Position numbers and translations under genes: made by a program. A stretch of 64,000 bases of DNA from Gorsachius magnificus (Eukaryota > Chordata > Aves > Pelecaniformes > Ardeidae), in assembly GCA_034008185.1 (NCBI GenBank), contig CM067109.1:31156885-31220884 (forward strand). Direction: 5' to 3'. The notes beneath the pieces are model-generated. The model was not told the DNA's origin and did not search any database. It saw nothing but the letters and a program-made list of their open reading frames with translations. Each line of letters begins with the position of its first letter. Positions within the stretch are counted from its first letter, which is position 1. Of this stretch, positions 36,701-50,214 are shown piece by piece.

Positions 36701-39700
36701 ATTTCATAATTTCCAACAGCCAGAAGACAAAGTGAAGAGAGGGCATCCAGGTATTCATACACATTTTTAAATTATATATATATATATATATATATATAAA
36801 CCTTGATGCAGGAAAATATTCATGAAATAACTATCTCCTTTGAATATTCATCTAGAGGTAGGAAAATTTACAAATTTGGATCTCTGACTTAACCATTTGA
36901 GCCAAAATGCCTCCCACAGTTGTGCTGCATATGCACATTTTTTCACAATATTATCCCCCTTCCCCTGCAACACTAGAGCAGCCCTGTGTATTCCCAGCTA
37001 AGGAACAGATGTGGTTTGTTGTCTACAACAGGCAGCATTCTGACTTGTACTGATAAAAATTAAATCTCCACTGTCTAACAGCTTAATATTAATAGATATT
37101 ATTTACTAAAGCAATAAGTAAAAATACCAAGATTCCCAGTAGGTATCAATATACTTCTAGTTCTGGAGAGTCATAAGTTATTCTGGTTTTAAAAAGTAAG
37201 ATATTTAATTAAAGAGAAAAGCAAACTGAGTCTCCGAAAGCATCAGTGCTTTCAAGGTTCTGTATAGTTGGTCTTCTGATACCAGTCAGGATGACAGAGC
37301 TAGAAGAGCTGGGTATACTGGAATAGGGAGAGTATTTTTTGACATGTATAGAGGACAAACCTTCCTTAAAATTCACAATTTAACGTCCTTCCTCCTAGTG
37401 CCAGTGGCTGACTAGGAACGAACTTCCTGAGAGTTACCTCTAAGTGTGGCATTCCTCTTATCTTGTTTATCTTACTATAAATTATCATGCACATAAGAAT
37501 ATTTATTAGACAGATATTGCTGATTGTATCTAAAATGGCTTCTTTGTAAACTCTAAGAAATATTATAGATCTAATGTATAACACAATGGTTTGCCATAAA
37601 GATGCACATTTTTTGCTAGAAAGTATTCCTTGGGAAAGATCTACATCACTTTTGCCATGTGATTTTCTCTAGTATTCAGAATTTGACTCACTTGAAAAGC
37701 ACACATTAGAAAAGCAGAATGAATAACGAGAATTAAGTTTATGAGACTGCTAAACTGAATTGTGGGGATTTACAGTTTCTTACAACCACACCCACATCTG
37801 AATCCCTAGGAATTCCAGCAGGCATCTGGAGAGAAAATTCAAGACCACTTATGCATTTCAAGACCAGTTCATATAGTCTTGTCAATCTGCAGCTAGAGAA
37901 TCCTAGAAACATAAAGGACTGGTTGAAATAGCTGAACATTTACAGTTTGTACTCATTACTGTCTGACGTGAATAACAAACTGGCAGAGCCCTCTGGAAAG
38001 TGACCTGAGGCTGGTCCTCACAGAAAGCACACAGTAAATGCCCTTCAGGGTAAGAAAAAGCAGGCATGTTCTCCCCAGGCCACTTGCATAGCGACCTAAC
38101 CCATAGTGCAATCTGCAGTACAGCTGCCTCAGTCAGGGCACAAACAGTTCTAAATTGTATTGCAAAGCTAGCAACAGGGAGGTACATCATCATGAAAGCA
38201 TGGGATCTGTGAGAGATAACAAATATGGTCTAAACTCAGAAGAAGCCCAAGAGCACCTTCATACTAAAGGACAATACGGTCAACATCTCGTTTCTTTGAG
38301 GGGCAGCATGGTCACATTCCAGTTTATAAGAGCTTATAAGTCTTAATTTTGGAAAGAAAAATACGACTAGCCAACCCAACATACCATTTTTCCAACACTG
38401 CAAATGGAAGAGACATTTGCAGCACACTGAATGGATGTACAAAATACTTCCAACTGTCTTCGAACCAAAAGGGACTTGTTATAATGGAAGTGGCTGTGGT
38501 CACAACATATAAGGCCTTTCTGGCTTCATTATTGCAACCTATGGCTTTTAGCTATATCTCTACAGCTAGGAAGTCAGATACAGGAATATTAAAGTGCCTT
38601 GGAAATTAGATTCTTCTATTTTTATTGAATGTGAACAGAAGGTTAATGGTGCTGCCTTTACAGTATGTATCCTCTCTGTGAATACAGTAGCTAGCATCCC
38701 GTTGTGATAGCTGCAAGCACTGATTATTGTTCTTAAACTCTCAAACAATTTCTAGGGTGTTTTACACTTAAATTAGGTGAGAATTTTTTACATAGATGAT
38801 TTATGTTGTGCAACTTTCTCAGGAAAGTTTTTCCAAATGACAATAAAAAGTTGGAAAACCAGGCATACAACTGCTAGTAGAATAACTGGTGAAGAGCAAG
38901 ATGTTCATATAGTCTGCATCTGTGAGAATTACTGTTATTTGCTACTGAAAGGACTGTAAAAGTGGCACACGTACTGAATGGTACTAAGCAGAAGACTCAG
39001 ATTTTTGCCAGTGAAGTGTACACTACCTGCTAAGAGGTAGAGGACACTGAAGTAAAAACTTAAGCCAGTGAGGAACAAATGGTGACACTTTCTGTCCTAA
39101 ATTCACAATTGCATTTACAGCCTTGGAGTAACTAGCAGGGGAATGATTGGAGACCTGTTTTTTCAGATGAAGTGATGATGTGCAGGTGAACAGAAATGTT
39201 TAAACAGTGAACAATGGAGAAAGTGAGCTGGAATAGAAAAGCTCTCTGTTGTCTGAAGTGACACTAGGACACTGACTTCAGTAGAGCTTCATTTTGGCTT
39301 GCTGGCTTCAGACACAAACCTCATCACATCCTAAATTACAGTGAAAACTATATCAAGATTGTCATATCCTCTACTGAACTGATTTACCCCTCTTGTAAAA
39401 GCAGAGATGTATCGTCAGACAAGCTTGGCCATGCGTAGGCCTACATTTTAAGAAATTCTGCATTCACAACTTTTCCTCAATTGTATTTGAAGGCATACTT
39501 ACAGTCAAACATGTTTTCTTATCTTGTTTGTTGTTAGTCTTCTATTAACCTTATCTTATCTTTCTTCATGTAAGGAATTTGGAGCAGGAAGAGCAAGCTG
39601 AGCATCAGGTTTGGAGAAAGAAAGCAAGTTCTTCCAAGCACAAAAGAGGGACCAAAGCCATTGTCATGGCAACAAGAATCAGATGTGACTGTTCCTGTTG

Positions 39701-40286
39701 CCTATATTCTAGTAGATAAGTAAAAATAATCTATGTCTAACCTGGAGATGCAGCATTCCTTGCAAACAATTGCATCTCTAAGTTATCAATTGATTTATAT
39801 AAATTGCAAGAAAAAAATATTCAGAGAAAAGGATTTGTGTATCAATTGATCTAAAGATATCACAGTTTTCAAGAACGTGAACAGCACAAATGTACTATAT
39901 AAAAATAAAATAATTTAAATATTCTCTTTTTAAAAAAAATCATCCATTCCGAACAGTTGTCTCTCAGCATTTTATGTTGAGAAGATATTCTGTTCTCCAC
40001 ATAGTACGTCCTGAATAAAATTATTTCCTGAAATTCAAAATACAACAAAATATATGCATCTGCACCCTATAGCATATAAAACCATACATTGAAAAAAGAT
40101 CACTGTAGTCACTTCACTAAGTTATCTAATAGGTACATAATTTTTCACTTTGGTCTTTTTCTTTTTTCTTTTAAAAGAGGATTACATACATTTGAGAAGG
40201 CTTTTGGAAGAGCACAGATCCAATGATCCTGTACTATAATCCACCAATATTTGCAGAATACATTAAACACTTCCAAGCATTTTGTG
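33726..40286. other. Anonymous AT-rich sequence
   Basis: No recognised gene or mobile element. It contains the (TA)13 microsatellite described separately. Overlapping frames near 37.9-38.6 kb on both strands show no family resemblance. Confidence 0.45.
36773..36798. repeat. (TA)13 microsatellite
   Basis: An uninterrupted run of about thirteen TA units following TTTTTAAAT. Likely polymorphic in length. Confidence 0.9.
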
Positions 40287-40314
40287 CTGAATATTTAACA
40301 TGTTAAATATTCAG
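40287..40314. repeat. Perfect 28-bp palindrome
   Basis: Two 14-base arms starting CTGAATATTT meet with no spacer at CATG; each base pairs with its mirror. The next bases outward (G and G) do not pair, so the palindrome is exactly 28 bp. It could form a cruciform or bind a symmetric dimer. Confidence 0.9.
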
Positions 40315-43300
40315 GAAATATTAGAAAGTCTGAAAGTGTTTTAATTTAAAAGCTAGGACTTTTCAGTCTTTTGCTTCTTTGCTCACAGGAGTTACACACA
40401 GTACCACATTAGGTTTAAAAGAAAGAATCTTTTCTTCCATTTTTAACATGACACAGTCCCAGCCGGTTCCATCCTGACTGTGCTAATTCTGTTGCCTAAT
40501 ACCAAATCTTTGGTTCCTCAGCAAGTCAGTGGGAAGTATCTCCAAACTGAGCTCCCCAACCCAGCAATCTATCTTCCAGACCATGAGCAGCACCTGCCTG
40601 CCTGGCACCACTGCTTTGCCCCGCACTGCGTGTCAAGGGTGGAAGTTCTGGCTTCCTTTTCACCCCCTCCGTGGGGTTGGTCACCACTGGTCATGCCTAC
40701 CTTTACACCTGTGTGTCACCTGGGAAAACATAGTATGCAAGCAAATCTGTTGGAATTCTTTACTTGAGAAAGAAAACCCACAAACAGTGACATGAACCTG
40801 CATCATGACCTACCCACCAAATGTCACAGGAGCATTTTGCTTGCAGTACCAGCCAACATGCTGCCTATGGGGAATCTGGTGTTTTGGTGTAAATCAAAGT
40901 TCCAGCATTATGCAGCTGATAGTCACTTTACTTACTGTCCTTAGGTGATGATCAGTGAAATGCTTCTGTGTTTTAATTAAATCAAGTGCTGAATGAAAAA
41001 CTGTGTTTCTGTTCAGCTGCAAGTGGGACACTGAGTTCACAGACAAAGAAAAAGTCCTTGAAGCAACTTCCAGCCACAGCTCATCCTTCTGTGATAGAAG
41101 GTATTTTCATAAAATCAGTCAATATAGCCTATATTCTAGCATTGATCTTACAGTCTTCACTGACACTAAATTGTTACATCACAGCCTCCAAAAATATCTC
41201 TTTTTGCTGTTTGGTTTTACATTCTGTTATATACTTTTTTCTTTTATTTTTTTTTTCTTCAGATATCCTTTTGTCTCAAAGACTGCTGTCTCCAAGCTGT
41301 TTGATCTCTCGATGTGAGATGATATTCCAAAAAATAAATTTGAGCCCCAGATTAATCTCCCTATAAGCATCTGTATATAAGCATGAGAGAGGGCTGAGCA
41401 GAAAATTCTTCAGTGCACCTAAGAGCAGACTCCTCCTCTCAGTCACTCTGCAGAAGACCTATTTACTCCTCCTGAAAGCAGAGAATCAAGAGAGAAACTA
41501 GCCTCCTGTGGCTAAGTTTGGTCTTCCACATTAGTCTGCATGGTTGCTGTCATGGAGTATCCTCCTACATGAAACTGCTGAATCCTTTTCTACTTCTTCT
41601 TTATGACAAAGTATACCACAAGCATGTCAAAACACATCCTCTGCCTTATGCACTGGTCCTTATATCATACAGAAACATGTTCAAGCTCTCAGTCTAATTT
41701 TCAAGTTTCCTATGACTCTAACCAGAATATCTAAGTAAATTATTTCCATGAGAATACGATGATTGTAAGAGATTAACTCACAGGCATGAAGTTGTTACAG
41801 AATTTCCTCAGCTAAAACCTCAAAACTGAGGATTTTAGTAGCATTGCCCCCCTTATTATAGAAAATTCCTTAAGCAGTATTTAATGAAGAAATTTAAGTA
41901 AACCCTTGAGACCTACATTGCACTTACATGTTGTTTTGCTACATGGGTCAGAATGTTTATAGGATTTCTCCCTTTTTCAGATAGTGGCTTATACTGTTTA
42001 TTCTCAGAGTAAAACAAATCAAATACCCACTTTTTTTAAAGGGCTTCTCCATTTGGCTTGTCAGAAGTTATCATCACGTTTTCTCTACTCAAACTGAAAC
42101 AATTACCAGTTTAAGTTGGCAGGATCTGAACACAGTCCAGATGACAGAAATCCATTTGTGCTTTCCAACATCTCCAAAGAAGAGTTCTGTAGGGTTGTCT
42201 GCTGATGACCAGCTATGAGAAGTGCTGCTGTGTGCCAATCAGATTGTTACTGACCATTGTTGAGCGACCAGATGCTGTACACTGATCTCATCTTTGTAGC
42301 ATTAGCTTACAAAAGTCATCATGCCAATCACCACTGTCCCCTTCAAATCCTATAGAAGACTACACATTTCCTAAGATAATATGAATTTTTAGATTCCAGC
42401 TTGCACAGGTTCATGTTTCTCCCTTGGTCTGTAATAGATGCAAAAATGTGCATAAGCTATCAACTTTTCTTTCTATTTGTTAGGTTTCAGACCTCTTACT
42501 CAATTCAAAGTCCCAGTTATGTTAACAGCAGTGTACTTTGTTGCTCTCCCAGTGAGCTAGATCTTGGCTAGATGCTCACTTGGTCCCATTTTCTGCATGT
42601 TTTCTACTGCCAAATTTCCTCTTTCCCCATATAAAGTCTTTCTTACCCTGACTGAAGTTTTTAGAACTGCAGACTGTCCAACAGTTTAAAATAACGATAT
42701 AATCTTATGCATTTCTTTTCCTGGCATAAGCAGTGAAGCCACGCTCTGATAGTCAACTCAAATACTTAACCTTTGGAATCCAATCTGCTGTGATCAGGAA
42801 CAATTTATCATGTACTTGAAGGTGAACTGTATTTCTAGGATGGGTCCTTGTCTGTTGGTTTTCCAGTTCCATAAATTTACGCAATTGTCTCTTTACCTTA
42901 AAAAATTCTGCTGTCTTTCAGTGAAGCCTGCTATCCTATACCCATTTCTCAGCAATGGAAACAGGAGTATTTATATTTCTTCTGATCATTAGAGCGTAGA
43001 CATAAATCTCATCTGTCAGACCAAACCAAATCTTTTCCAAATAGCAAGTGATTAGTTGTCTGGTGGATTAGACCAAAGATCTCTGCAGTAACTGCAGAAT
43101 TTCCCACATAGTGACACAAACAGTAAGAAAAATATCTATATACTTGATTTTCTTAACAATTTCTTAAAGTAGATTTTAGCTTTTTTTGTAATATGGACAT
43201 AAGTTTTGCAAAACTTCTGTGTTGCCAAACCTGTGTCCAATCTGACAGATGATATAGGTAGATGAGTGCATGAACAGCCATCATAACTTCCCCTACTTTG

Positions 43301-43319
43301 ACCATTAAAGTATATTGGT
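40315..43319. other. Anonymous sequence
   Basis: 40,455-40,880 is locally less AT-rich and carries two overlapping plus-strand frames of 88-95 codons without recognisable features. Nothing else is seen. Confidence 0.4.
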
Positions 43320-43545
43320 GTTTCTTATCTAATCCATTAAAAAATTCTGAAAAACTGGCAAATCCACAAGCAGATGATGTATAATAGGAGCCAAGGCCAA
43401 CAAAACTCCTTCCATCTATGGTTGTCTGGGAAGTTATCCAGTTTTGAGCATTCTCAGTTCTGTTTTTGCCCATGGAAATTTCTCTTTGTTGATCATGTGG
43501 TGAAAAGAAATTAACCTCTTTTGAAATGATTCATATTTCTTCACG
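43320..43545 (-). mobile_element. Decayed Ty3/gypsy-like pol fragment (RT end / RT-RNase H connection)
   Basis: Reading the minus strand there is an order of conserved spots: a KKYESFQK piece and FHHMINKE (about 43,545-43,485), then, after a one-base shift, ISMGKNRTENAQNW, then GRSF exactly twelve residues after that tryptophan, followed by VGLGSYY and, five residues on, GFA (about 43,480-43,355). In Ty3/gypsy RT this series is the region from the conserved glycine-histidine, through the tryptophan-proline stretch, to the F-x-GL-x-x-YY signature at the junction with RNase H. Spacing is preserved although frame and many residues are not. Similarity may extend to about 43,730, where an RT active-site-like YL is followed by two non-aspartate residues. 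No LTRs, gag, RNase H or integrase were found. A gypsy-derived host gene is an alternative. Confidence 0.55.
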
Positions 43546-45783
43546 TTTGTTCATATCAACAATCTTGTGTTTTCACAGGCCAATTGAAACTATATTGATT
43601 CTTGTTCAAAGACTGTAATATGTACCAAGATACATTCTTTCAGCAAACAAGCCATAGCCTTCAAACATGTTTTGAGGCATTTTGTAAGACAAGAGAGATT
43701 GCTTTGTATTATCACAGCTCTGGCATTACCACAAAAACATTTTTCCTTTGCCCTTCGGATTATTTTCCATTTGCTGGCACCTTTAAAAGTTTAAAGCTAA
43801 GTGTAGAATACAAAATTAAACCTATCACCAGTGCCAGATTATCATGCATCAATGCCAATTGATAAAAATCCTTTTAAACTCAGTTTTCATCTTGGTTTAA
43901 ATGCAAGGTGGCACTGAATTGGGGATTGCCCTCACATTTAGAGCAACTGTGAACTCCCACCCTGACCACCCACAGTTCCACACCACCCATCACAATACAG
44001 CCAGCACCTTTCAAACGCAGTTACTCTGTGACCTGCATTTCTGAAATGCTACCTGTCACCATAGTAACAAGGCTTTGGGCACCTAATGGCTCAGGCAGTG
44101 CCAAAGTGAAAGCAGCATGCCTAGAAAGCCCAGTAAAACCCATATTTTGACCACAGTTTGCAACATAAAAGTGAACTGGACTTGTATAGATCTTATGTTG
44201 TGGAATTCTAGAAATCATGACAGGCATGCTATGGCAATCCCAGAGACTGGATGTGTGCCAGGGGTGAGGGTGTTTTTTGCTTTGTGTTTTTAACTGAAAT
44301 ATGAGGAAGATGACAAGGACTGCTGGAAGACTCCTTACAGATTTTGATAAAGTCCTGAGGAATGAGATCTCAGTGCTGGGTTTGGTGGGGTTTTTTTGGC
44401 TACTGATGTTTACTTACATGGTGTCTATTTCACACTTACCCCCATACCAGACTCTTGTTAGGTCAGTGAAGCACAGACTTTTTTTTCTTCTTGGATTTAG
44501 AAGATTGCTCGTGAATCCTAGCTTGGAAGAGCTTTTTGATTCTCCCCACTTAAATGTTATGTGATCATCAAGAAAGGAATCTGTATTTTCTTTTTTCCTC
44601 TTGGCTAGCACTTACATGATTCACTGTTTCATATCTCATACAATAAAAATATAAAATCCTACCACCTGGTTACTAGTTGTCAAAAACATTCAGAAAATGA
44701 ACAGGGATCCATTTCTGATCCATATTTGCAGGAGCTTTAGCAGCTAAAATCTCCCAAATGATAGGTTTCACATTTCAGCTGCGCCTTATGTATTCTGTAC
44801 TGGAAACCTACTAATAGACCACAAACCACAAGTTTCACATAGACCGTATCTTTAAAGATTGACTTCCACAATCTCAATTTTGTAAGGCACCTTATCTAGC
44901 AGCAATTGCTATTAGCTGTATTAAACCCTGACTTAACCCAATTATTAGCATCTTGGCTCATATTCCAAAGGCCCAATTTTTGATGAATGAAAATTTACAA
45001 CTAATTTTGTCTATTTGGAGACCAATTAGGTGAACAGGTTGTGGATCTCTGTGCCAAAACCATCTGAATAAGTTTGCCTTACAGTTGCATTTGAGCTTTC
45101 ACAGTTTCTTTCTCAAGCCAATAGAGTTCATTTACCAAGATACAAGCAAAAGCAATGGGACTGGTTTTGGCACTGTCAAAACAGACAACTTCCTTTTGGT
45201 GTACAAACCTTCAGTCTTTACCTGGGTGAAGGACTTTTACTAGTATGGTCCATTCAGAGTTGACATGCTTGTAACAGCTGTATTCAATCTTTTGACACAA
45301 GTGCTGTTTATCTGAATTGCTTCCATTAAACTCATATTGTTTAATCCATTTTAGCTTGGAATGGGTTATTGTTTAAAATAATTCAAAGCATATGGAACAA
45401 AGATGATAATTCTTTTCACTCTCACAGGTATTAAAGAGTTTTGTGAACAAAGGTCATCTTCTGTTTGCAAAGCTGTTTCTCTCAGTACATTGCTGCAATT
45501 GATTCAGACAGCACAGCTTACTTGGGATGCATTTTGTTTCCAGTAGGCATTTTAATCTGCTAGTCCAAATTAATCTTTAAGCTTGCCAGTTTCCATTTTT
45601 TTCCTAGAAATGTTTGGTGCTCCACAATGAACGAGGAAAACCATTTCTGGTAAAGGTTGTCCCTTCTCTCAATTTTCAGCTATCATCGTTGGCCTCACAT
45701 ATTCAAACATCCACCTGGATCTTGTAAAAGTTCTGGTTATCTAATGAAGCCTTCCTTCCCCTTCATAGGAACAGGCCATGAAG
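43546..45783. other. Anonymous sequence
   Basis: No recognised gene or repeat, apart from the possible upstream continuation of the gypsy-like fragment to about 43,730. Confidence 0.4.
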
Positions 45784-46190
45784 CACCACAGAATGAGCGA
45801 ATGGTTGAGGTTGGCAGGGACCTCTGGAGGCCATCTGGTTGAAACCCCTGCTCAAGCAGGACCTCCTAAAGCCAACTGTCCAGGACCACTTGCAGCTTTT
45901 GAGTATTGTCAAGGATGGAGGCTGCACAACCACTACGGGCAACATGTTCCAGTGCTTAGTCACCCTCAGAGTGAAAAAGTGCATCCTGATGTACAGGAAG
46001 AACCTCCTGTGTTTCAGTTTGTGCTCATTTTCTCCTGTGCTGTCACTGGGCACCACTGAAAAGAGCCTGGCTCTGTCTTTTTTACACACTCCCTTCAGAT
46101 ATTTAAATATATTGATAAGATCCCCCTTGAGCCTTCTCTTCTCCAGGCTTCAGATCCTCCTCACATGAGAGAAGCTCCAGGCTCTAGCAG
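45784..46190 (-). mobile_element. CR1 LINE, 3' fragment (minus strand)
   Basis: Starts with ACCACAGAATGAGCGAATGG and GTTGGCAGGGACCTCTGGAG, the reversed CR1 3' UTR, and continues to CTTCTCCAGGCTTCAGATCC in the ORF2 C-terminal region. The minus strand gives readable pieces such as RLFSVVPSD and HKLKHRRFFLYIR, with frameshifts further on. It is 5' truncated and belongs to a subfamily different from the 53/63-kb copies, judging from its 3' UTR. Confidence 0.85.
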
Positions 46191-49100
46191 AACAGAACTA
46201 TACAATGTCATTACCAGGCCCTTTTTTGTTTTCTTGCTCCTTTTCACAGCTATGCCTTTGGCCACCAAGCTGAATTAATCACCAAGAAATTTTTAAAAGA
46301 TATGAGACACTTGCATGAATTGGTTTGGGACAATTTGCTTACTCCTCCTCAAGTCTTTGTAGACCTTGAAAAATGCGTAAATGTAGAGTATTTCTATATC
46401 ATTTAACCAGTATCATCAAAAAATCTGACCTTCAGTGTTGTCTGGAACTGCTCATTTTCTTTCATCAATGCATTTTACTACTGAAGACTTTGAAGTTCTT
46501 TTCTGTTACTAAATTCAAAGTTGGCCAAAACTTGAATATGCTCTGTTTTTAGACAACTTTCTGATCTAGTGCAATCAGATTGCTGATTCTCTCTTTAATG
46601 TGACATGACTGTCCAGTTGGTTTATGGCTGGGTTTCTCAATATGCCTAAATATTTTGTTCTAACAAAGACTTCAACGATGCTTACAGGTAATTTTTCTCT
46701 TTCCTGGAAATCATCCAGTTGTCCTTGTTTCAAAAAGAGCTTAACTGTTTTCACTGTCTTAAAAGATGGCAGAACCTAGCAGTTTCAGATATTTTGCCTA
46801 CAAAATGTGTGTAATACATATCACAGAGGTTTGCTCACAATACATTATTGCTCACTTTTTGCAGTATTACAAGGCAGTTGTTATGAAGAAAAGTCTTTGG
46901 AATTGACTTAAAATTAATATTTACTGAAAAATTGAGAACTTTTGAGTTCACTGTTTTCATTAAGTTCTTCCAGTACAAACCCTATGTTTTAAAGAGATTT
47001 GAGTTCTAAAGAGAAACCTGTAAAAAAGTCTAATTTCTTCAGAATGAATTGGGTCACATCCCATTCTTACTGAGATTTGTACACACAAGTTACTTGAACT
47101 AGGGACTACTTTTTTCAGTTTAAGTTGTATCTACAGGGTCATGCCTAACCTGCTTCTGGAAAACAGAGAGTTAGAAAACATCTGACATAGAACTCAAAGA
47201 GAAAGCAGTCCAAACCACAGAAATTATAGATATTGTTGGTCACTGATGTGAACAGGTTGATCTTAGAGGGCCCTCAGTAGCCAAGCCGTAACAGTGGGCA
47301 TTATCAAAAAGCCTCTAATTTATTATTGCCTGATCAAGACAGATCAATTAATTCCAAGCATATTCAGGACTTCTGGAAGGCAGGTTACAGGTAAACTTGA
47401 GGACGACTGACAGGTCCTGAAATGGAGATCATACTATACTACCTATGCAGCGCACTGACAGAGCAGCATTTGTCTATCAGTCCCCCACCTCTGCTGATGA
47501 GCATTAGGAATTCCTGGATTCTTGATCACATACAATTCCAGGTCACTAATGTATAAATTTCTTTTGGAAAACTGAGGAAAGAAATTGAGGAGGAAGAAAA
47601 GAAAGAATGGCACCAAAGTCTGTTCAAGTGGATTTTCAGAGAGAAAAATGAATGTTCCTGAACAGCAGGTTAGTGATGCAAGGGAGTTGTGGCAAGCAAG
47701 TGGGGCATGAGCCCCATCCACATGCTTGTTGATGCAGATTAAAACCATGTAATTTTTGAAGAGCTGGTTAAGTGCTCACATCCAGCACATCTCATGCTTT
47801 GGCTGACACTGCAGGCAGCCTGACTCCAGAAAGATCTGTAGTATGCACTGGAAGGCTGTGCACATGCTGGAGCCTATAAATACATACACATTTAGCTGGC
47901 ATGCTAAGAAAGGAGAAAGTAGTACAAAAGGAATAACTAAATTAGAAAAAGAAATAAAAATGGACTAGTCACCTGAGGAGACCACAAATTACTTTGCAGG
48001 TCATGATTTGAGAAGAAGAGAGGCATGTGTCTTTCCACCTGGTGGATGTGTATGATGCACAGGGAGCGGTGGTGGTGGTAAAGCGGGACAGACACTGCTG
48101 GGATTAAAGTCTCCAGTTTAGGCATACCAATAATATGAATGACTTTATATACTGTCAGTCAGAGGACATCCCTTCAACAGGCACTGTATAGCCAGAAGAA
48201 TATGTTATATTGAGAATCTGAAGCTCTGAAACGCAAGATTAAAAATATCCCCGTCTTTACAGTCCAGACAGAAGTTTACATACATGATGGAAATTTTTTA
48301 TTTAATTATTTTCTCGCTACCCTCAGTGTTACTGAATAATTTACCTAAAGGAAGGAAAGTCATGTAAATAATGTATTATTGCTACTACATAGAAATTCTG
48401 GCAAACAAAAGCTAGTGATGAAATATGGACTTTAAATATTGATTAGTTCATAAAATCTGTTTATTAGAAGACTGACAGATCCACAATTTAATCTTATAAT
48501 TTGCAGAAATGTTTGGAGACAGAGAAACTTTCTGTCAGTAAGAACAGTGTCTGAAAATCCTAATAGATTCCAAATGAATTGAGCTTATTCTAAATAGTGT
48601 GGTAATTTTTTTTTGTATGTTCCCTCTTTTAGAAGACAAAATTAATACCTTTGGCTGATTTTTGTTATTTCAAGTTCTTAATACTGTGACAGAGTACTTA
48701 CTCTAAAATAAATAAGACAATCATTGAATCCCTATTTTATATTTTGTCATATATAAAACTTATCACAAGTCAGATAACCCGTTAAATCTGAGCAATGTAT
48801 TCTAGTATCAGTAAAGATGTGGAGACCTAGCACCTGTTATTTTAAAACATGATGGACAGGTATACATCAACTATAGTTAATTATATTTCAAAAAATAAGA
48901 GAAGACTTTATTGATAGCTGGAATTAGTGGAAAATGTTCTGTCCAGATGGTCATGCTGATAGTAATGGATTCCAGAATACGATGATCTTAAAAAGGTGAA
49001 GGGATGCTTTAAATCGGACCCATACCCATTGCTGCCTGCTCCAGTTAGATGTTATATACTTTTATCTTGAAATATCAGCTTTAAAATTATGGAGATTTAC

Positions 49101-50108
49101 ACAGTATATGTATACTTTTACATTTATAGGTAAGACTATCCTGTCCAACATCAAGTAGTTTGAGGCTCTGAATGAAATTTTTACTAATCATCTTTGCAAC
49201 TCATTATGCTCAAGCTCCATCAGCACTTTGGGAAGTAAAACTGTAAAGCATCTATGCCTGTTCAACTTATCATATGTAATTACAGCATACTATATTAGCA
49301 TTATATTATTTTCTTAAAAGTGTTCAGTCTAATTACAGCTGAACTGTTATTTTGACTTTATTTTCTAATGGTGTATTTGTTAATTCACAAGAACAGCTTC
49401 CATTATATTACTCTCAAATCCTTAAAAAAGAAATGAGATTAATTCAAGTAAAAAAAAAATTTAGAATTTTACACCTTCTACTGTTTTCTGCTAAGTCAGT
49501 GCAAGGTTTCTTTTGTGAAAGAAGAGGTACTTGCTCCCTTCCCACACTGCGCAATCACATGTTTGTAACTCTGAAGTTAGCATCTATCTTCTGTTTGGCA
49601 CCTGTGAAATAGATTGCATCTTTCATCAGGAGTTCATCTCACTACAGATAATTGTCACTCCCAAAAGCTATCAATATATCAACCTTCTCAAAGGCAGCAT
49701 GCTTGTTGTTTCTTTTCTTTTTTTTTTTTTTTTTTAAATATAAATTAGCTATGGCTAAGGCATTAATGACACTGACCATATCTCACAATAACATTATCTT
49801 TTATTAGAGATCTTATTTTACATATCCCCATAAGATATAAAACCTTCCAGGAGAAAATATCAAAAACCTTCAATTGAAACCAGTTTTTTTTCAGACAATA
49901 TGAGCAAGTAAACCAAAGACATTTAAGATAAAGGAATGAAAAAAAAAAAAATCAGTACAGGTAAAAGTCTGGTGTGGAAAGTAATTACAAGGTTTTAAAC
50001 TATTTCTTACACAGCATTGTCTTTAAATCTATAGTGGAAGGTAAGGATGCCTGGTTCTCTTAACCAGTAGTTATAAACCCAGCAGCTATGAAAATAGAAA
50101 AAAAAAAA
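46191..50108. other. Anonymous AT-rich sequence
   Basis: No recognised gene or mobile element. A T run of about 18 bases lies at 49,718-49,735; it could be the reversed tail of an unrecognised retrocopy, but nothing identifiable precedes it. Confidence 0.45.
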
Positions 50109-50214
50109 TAGAATCATAGAATCATAGAACCATTCAGGTTGGAAAAGACCTTTAATATCATTAAGTCCAACTGTCAACCCAACACTGCCATCCCACCACT
50201 AAATCATGTCCCTA
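50109..50214 (-). mobile_element. CR1 LINE, 3' end only (minus strand)
   Basis: Reads TAGAATCATAGAATCATAGA followed by the TTCAGGTTGGAAAAGACC-type 3' UTR and AACACTGCCATCCCACCACT, ending near AAATCATGTCCCT. Only about 105 bp, heavily 5' truncated. Same broad subfamily as the copy at 19.2 kb. Confidence 0.85.

Noticed and set aside
49718..49735. T run as the tail of a minus-strand processed pseudogene
   Set aside because: No recognisable gene-derived sequence or target duplication next to it.
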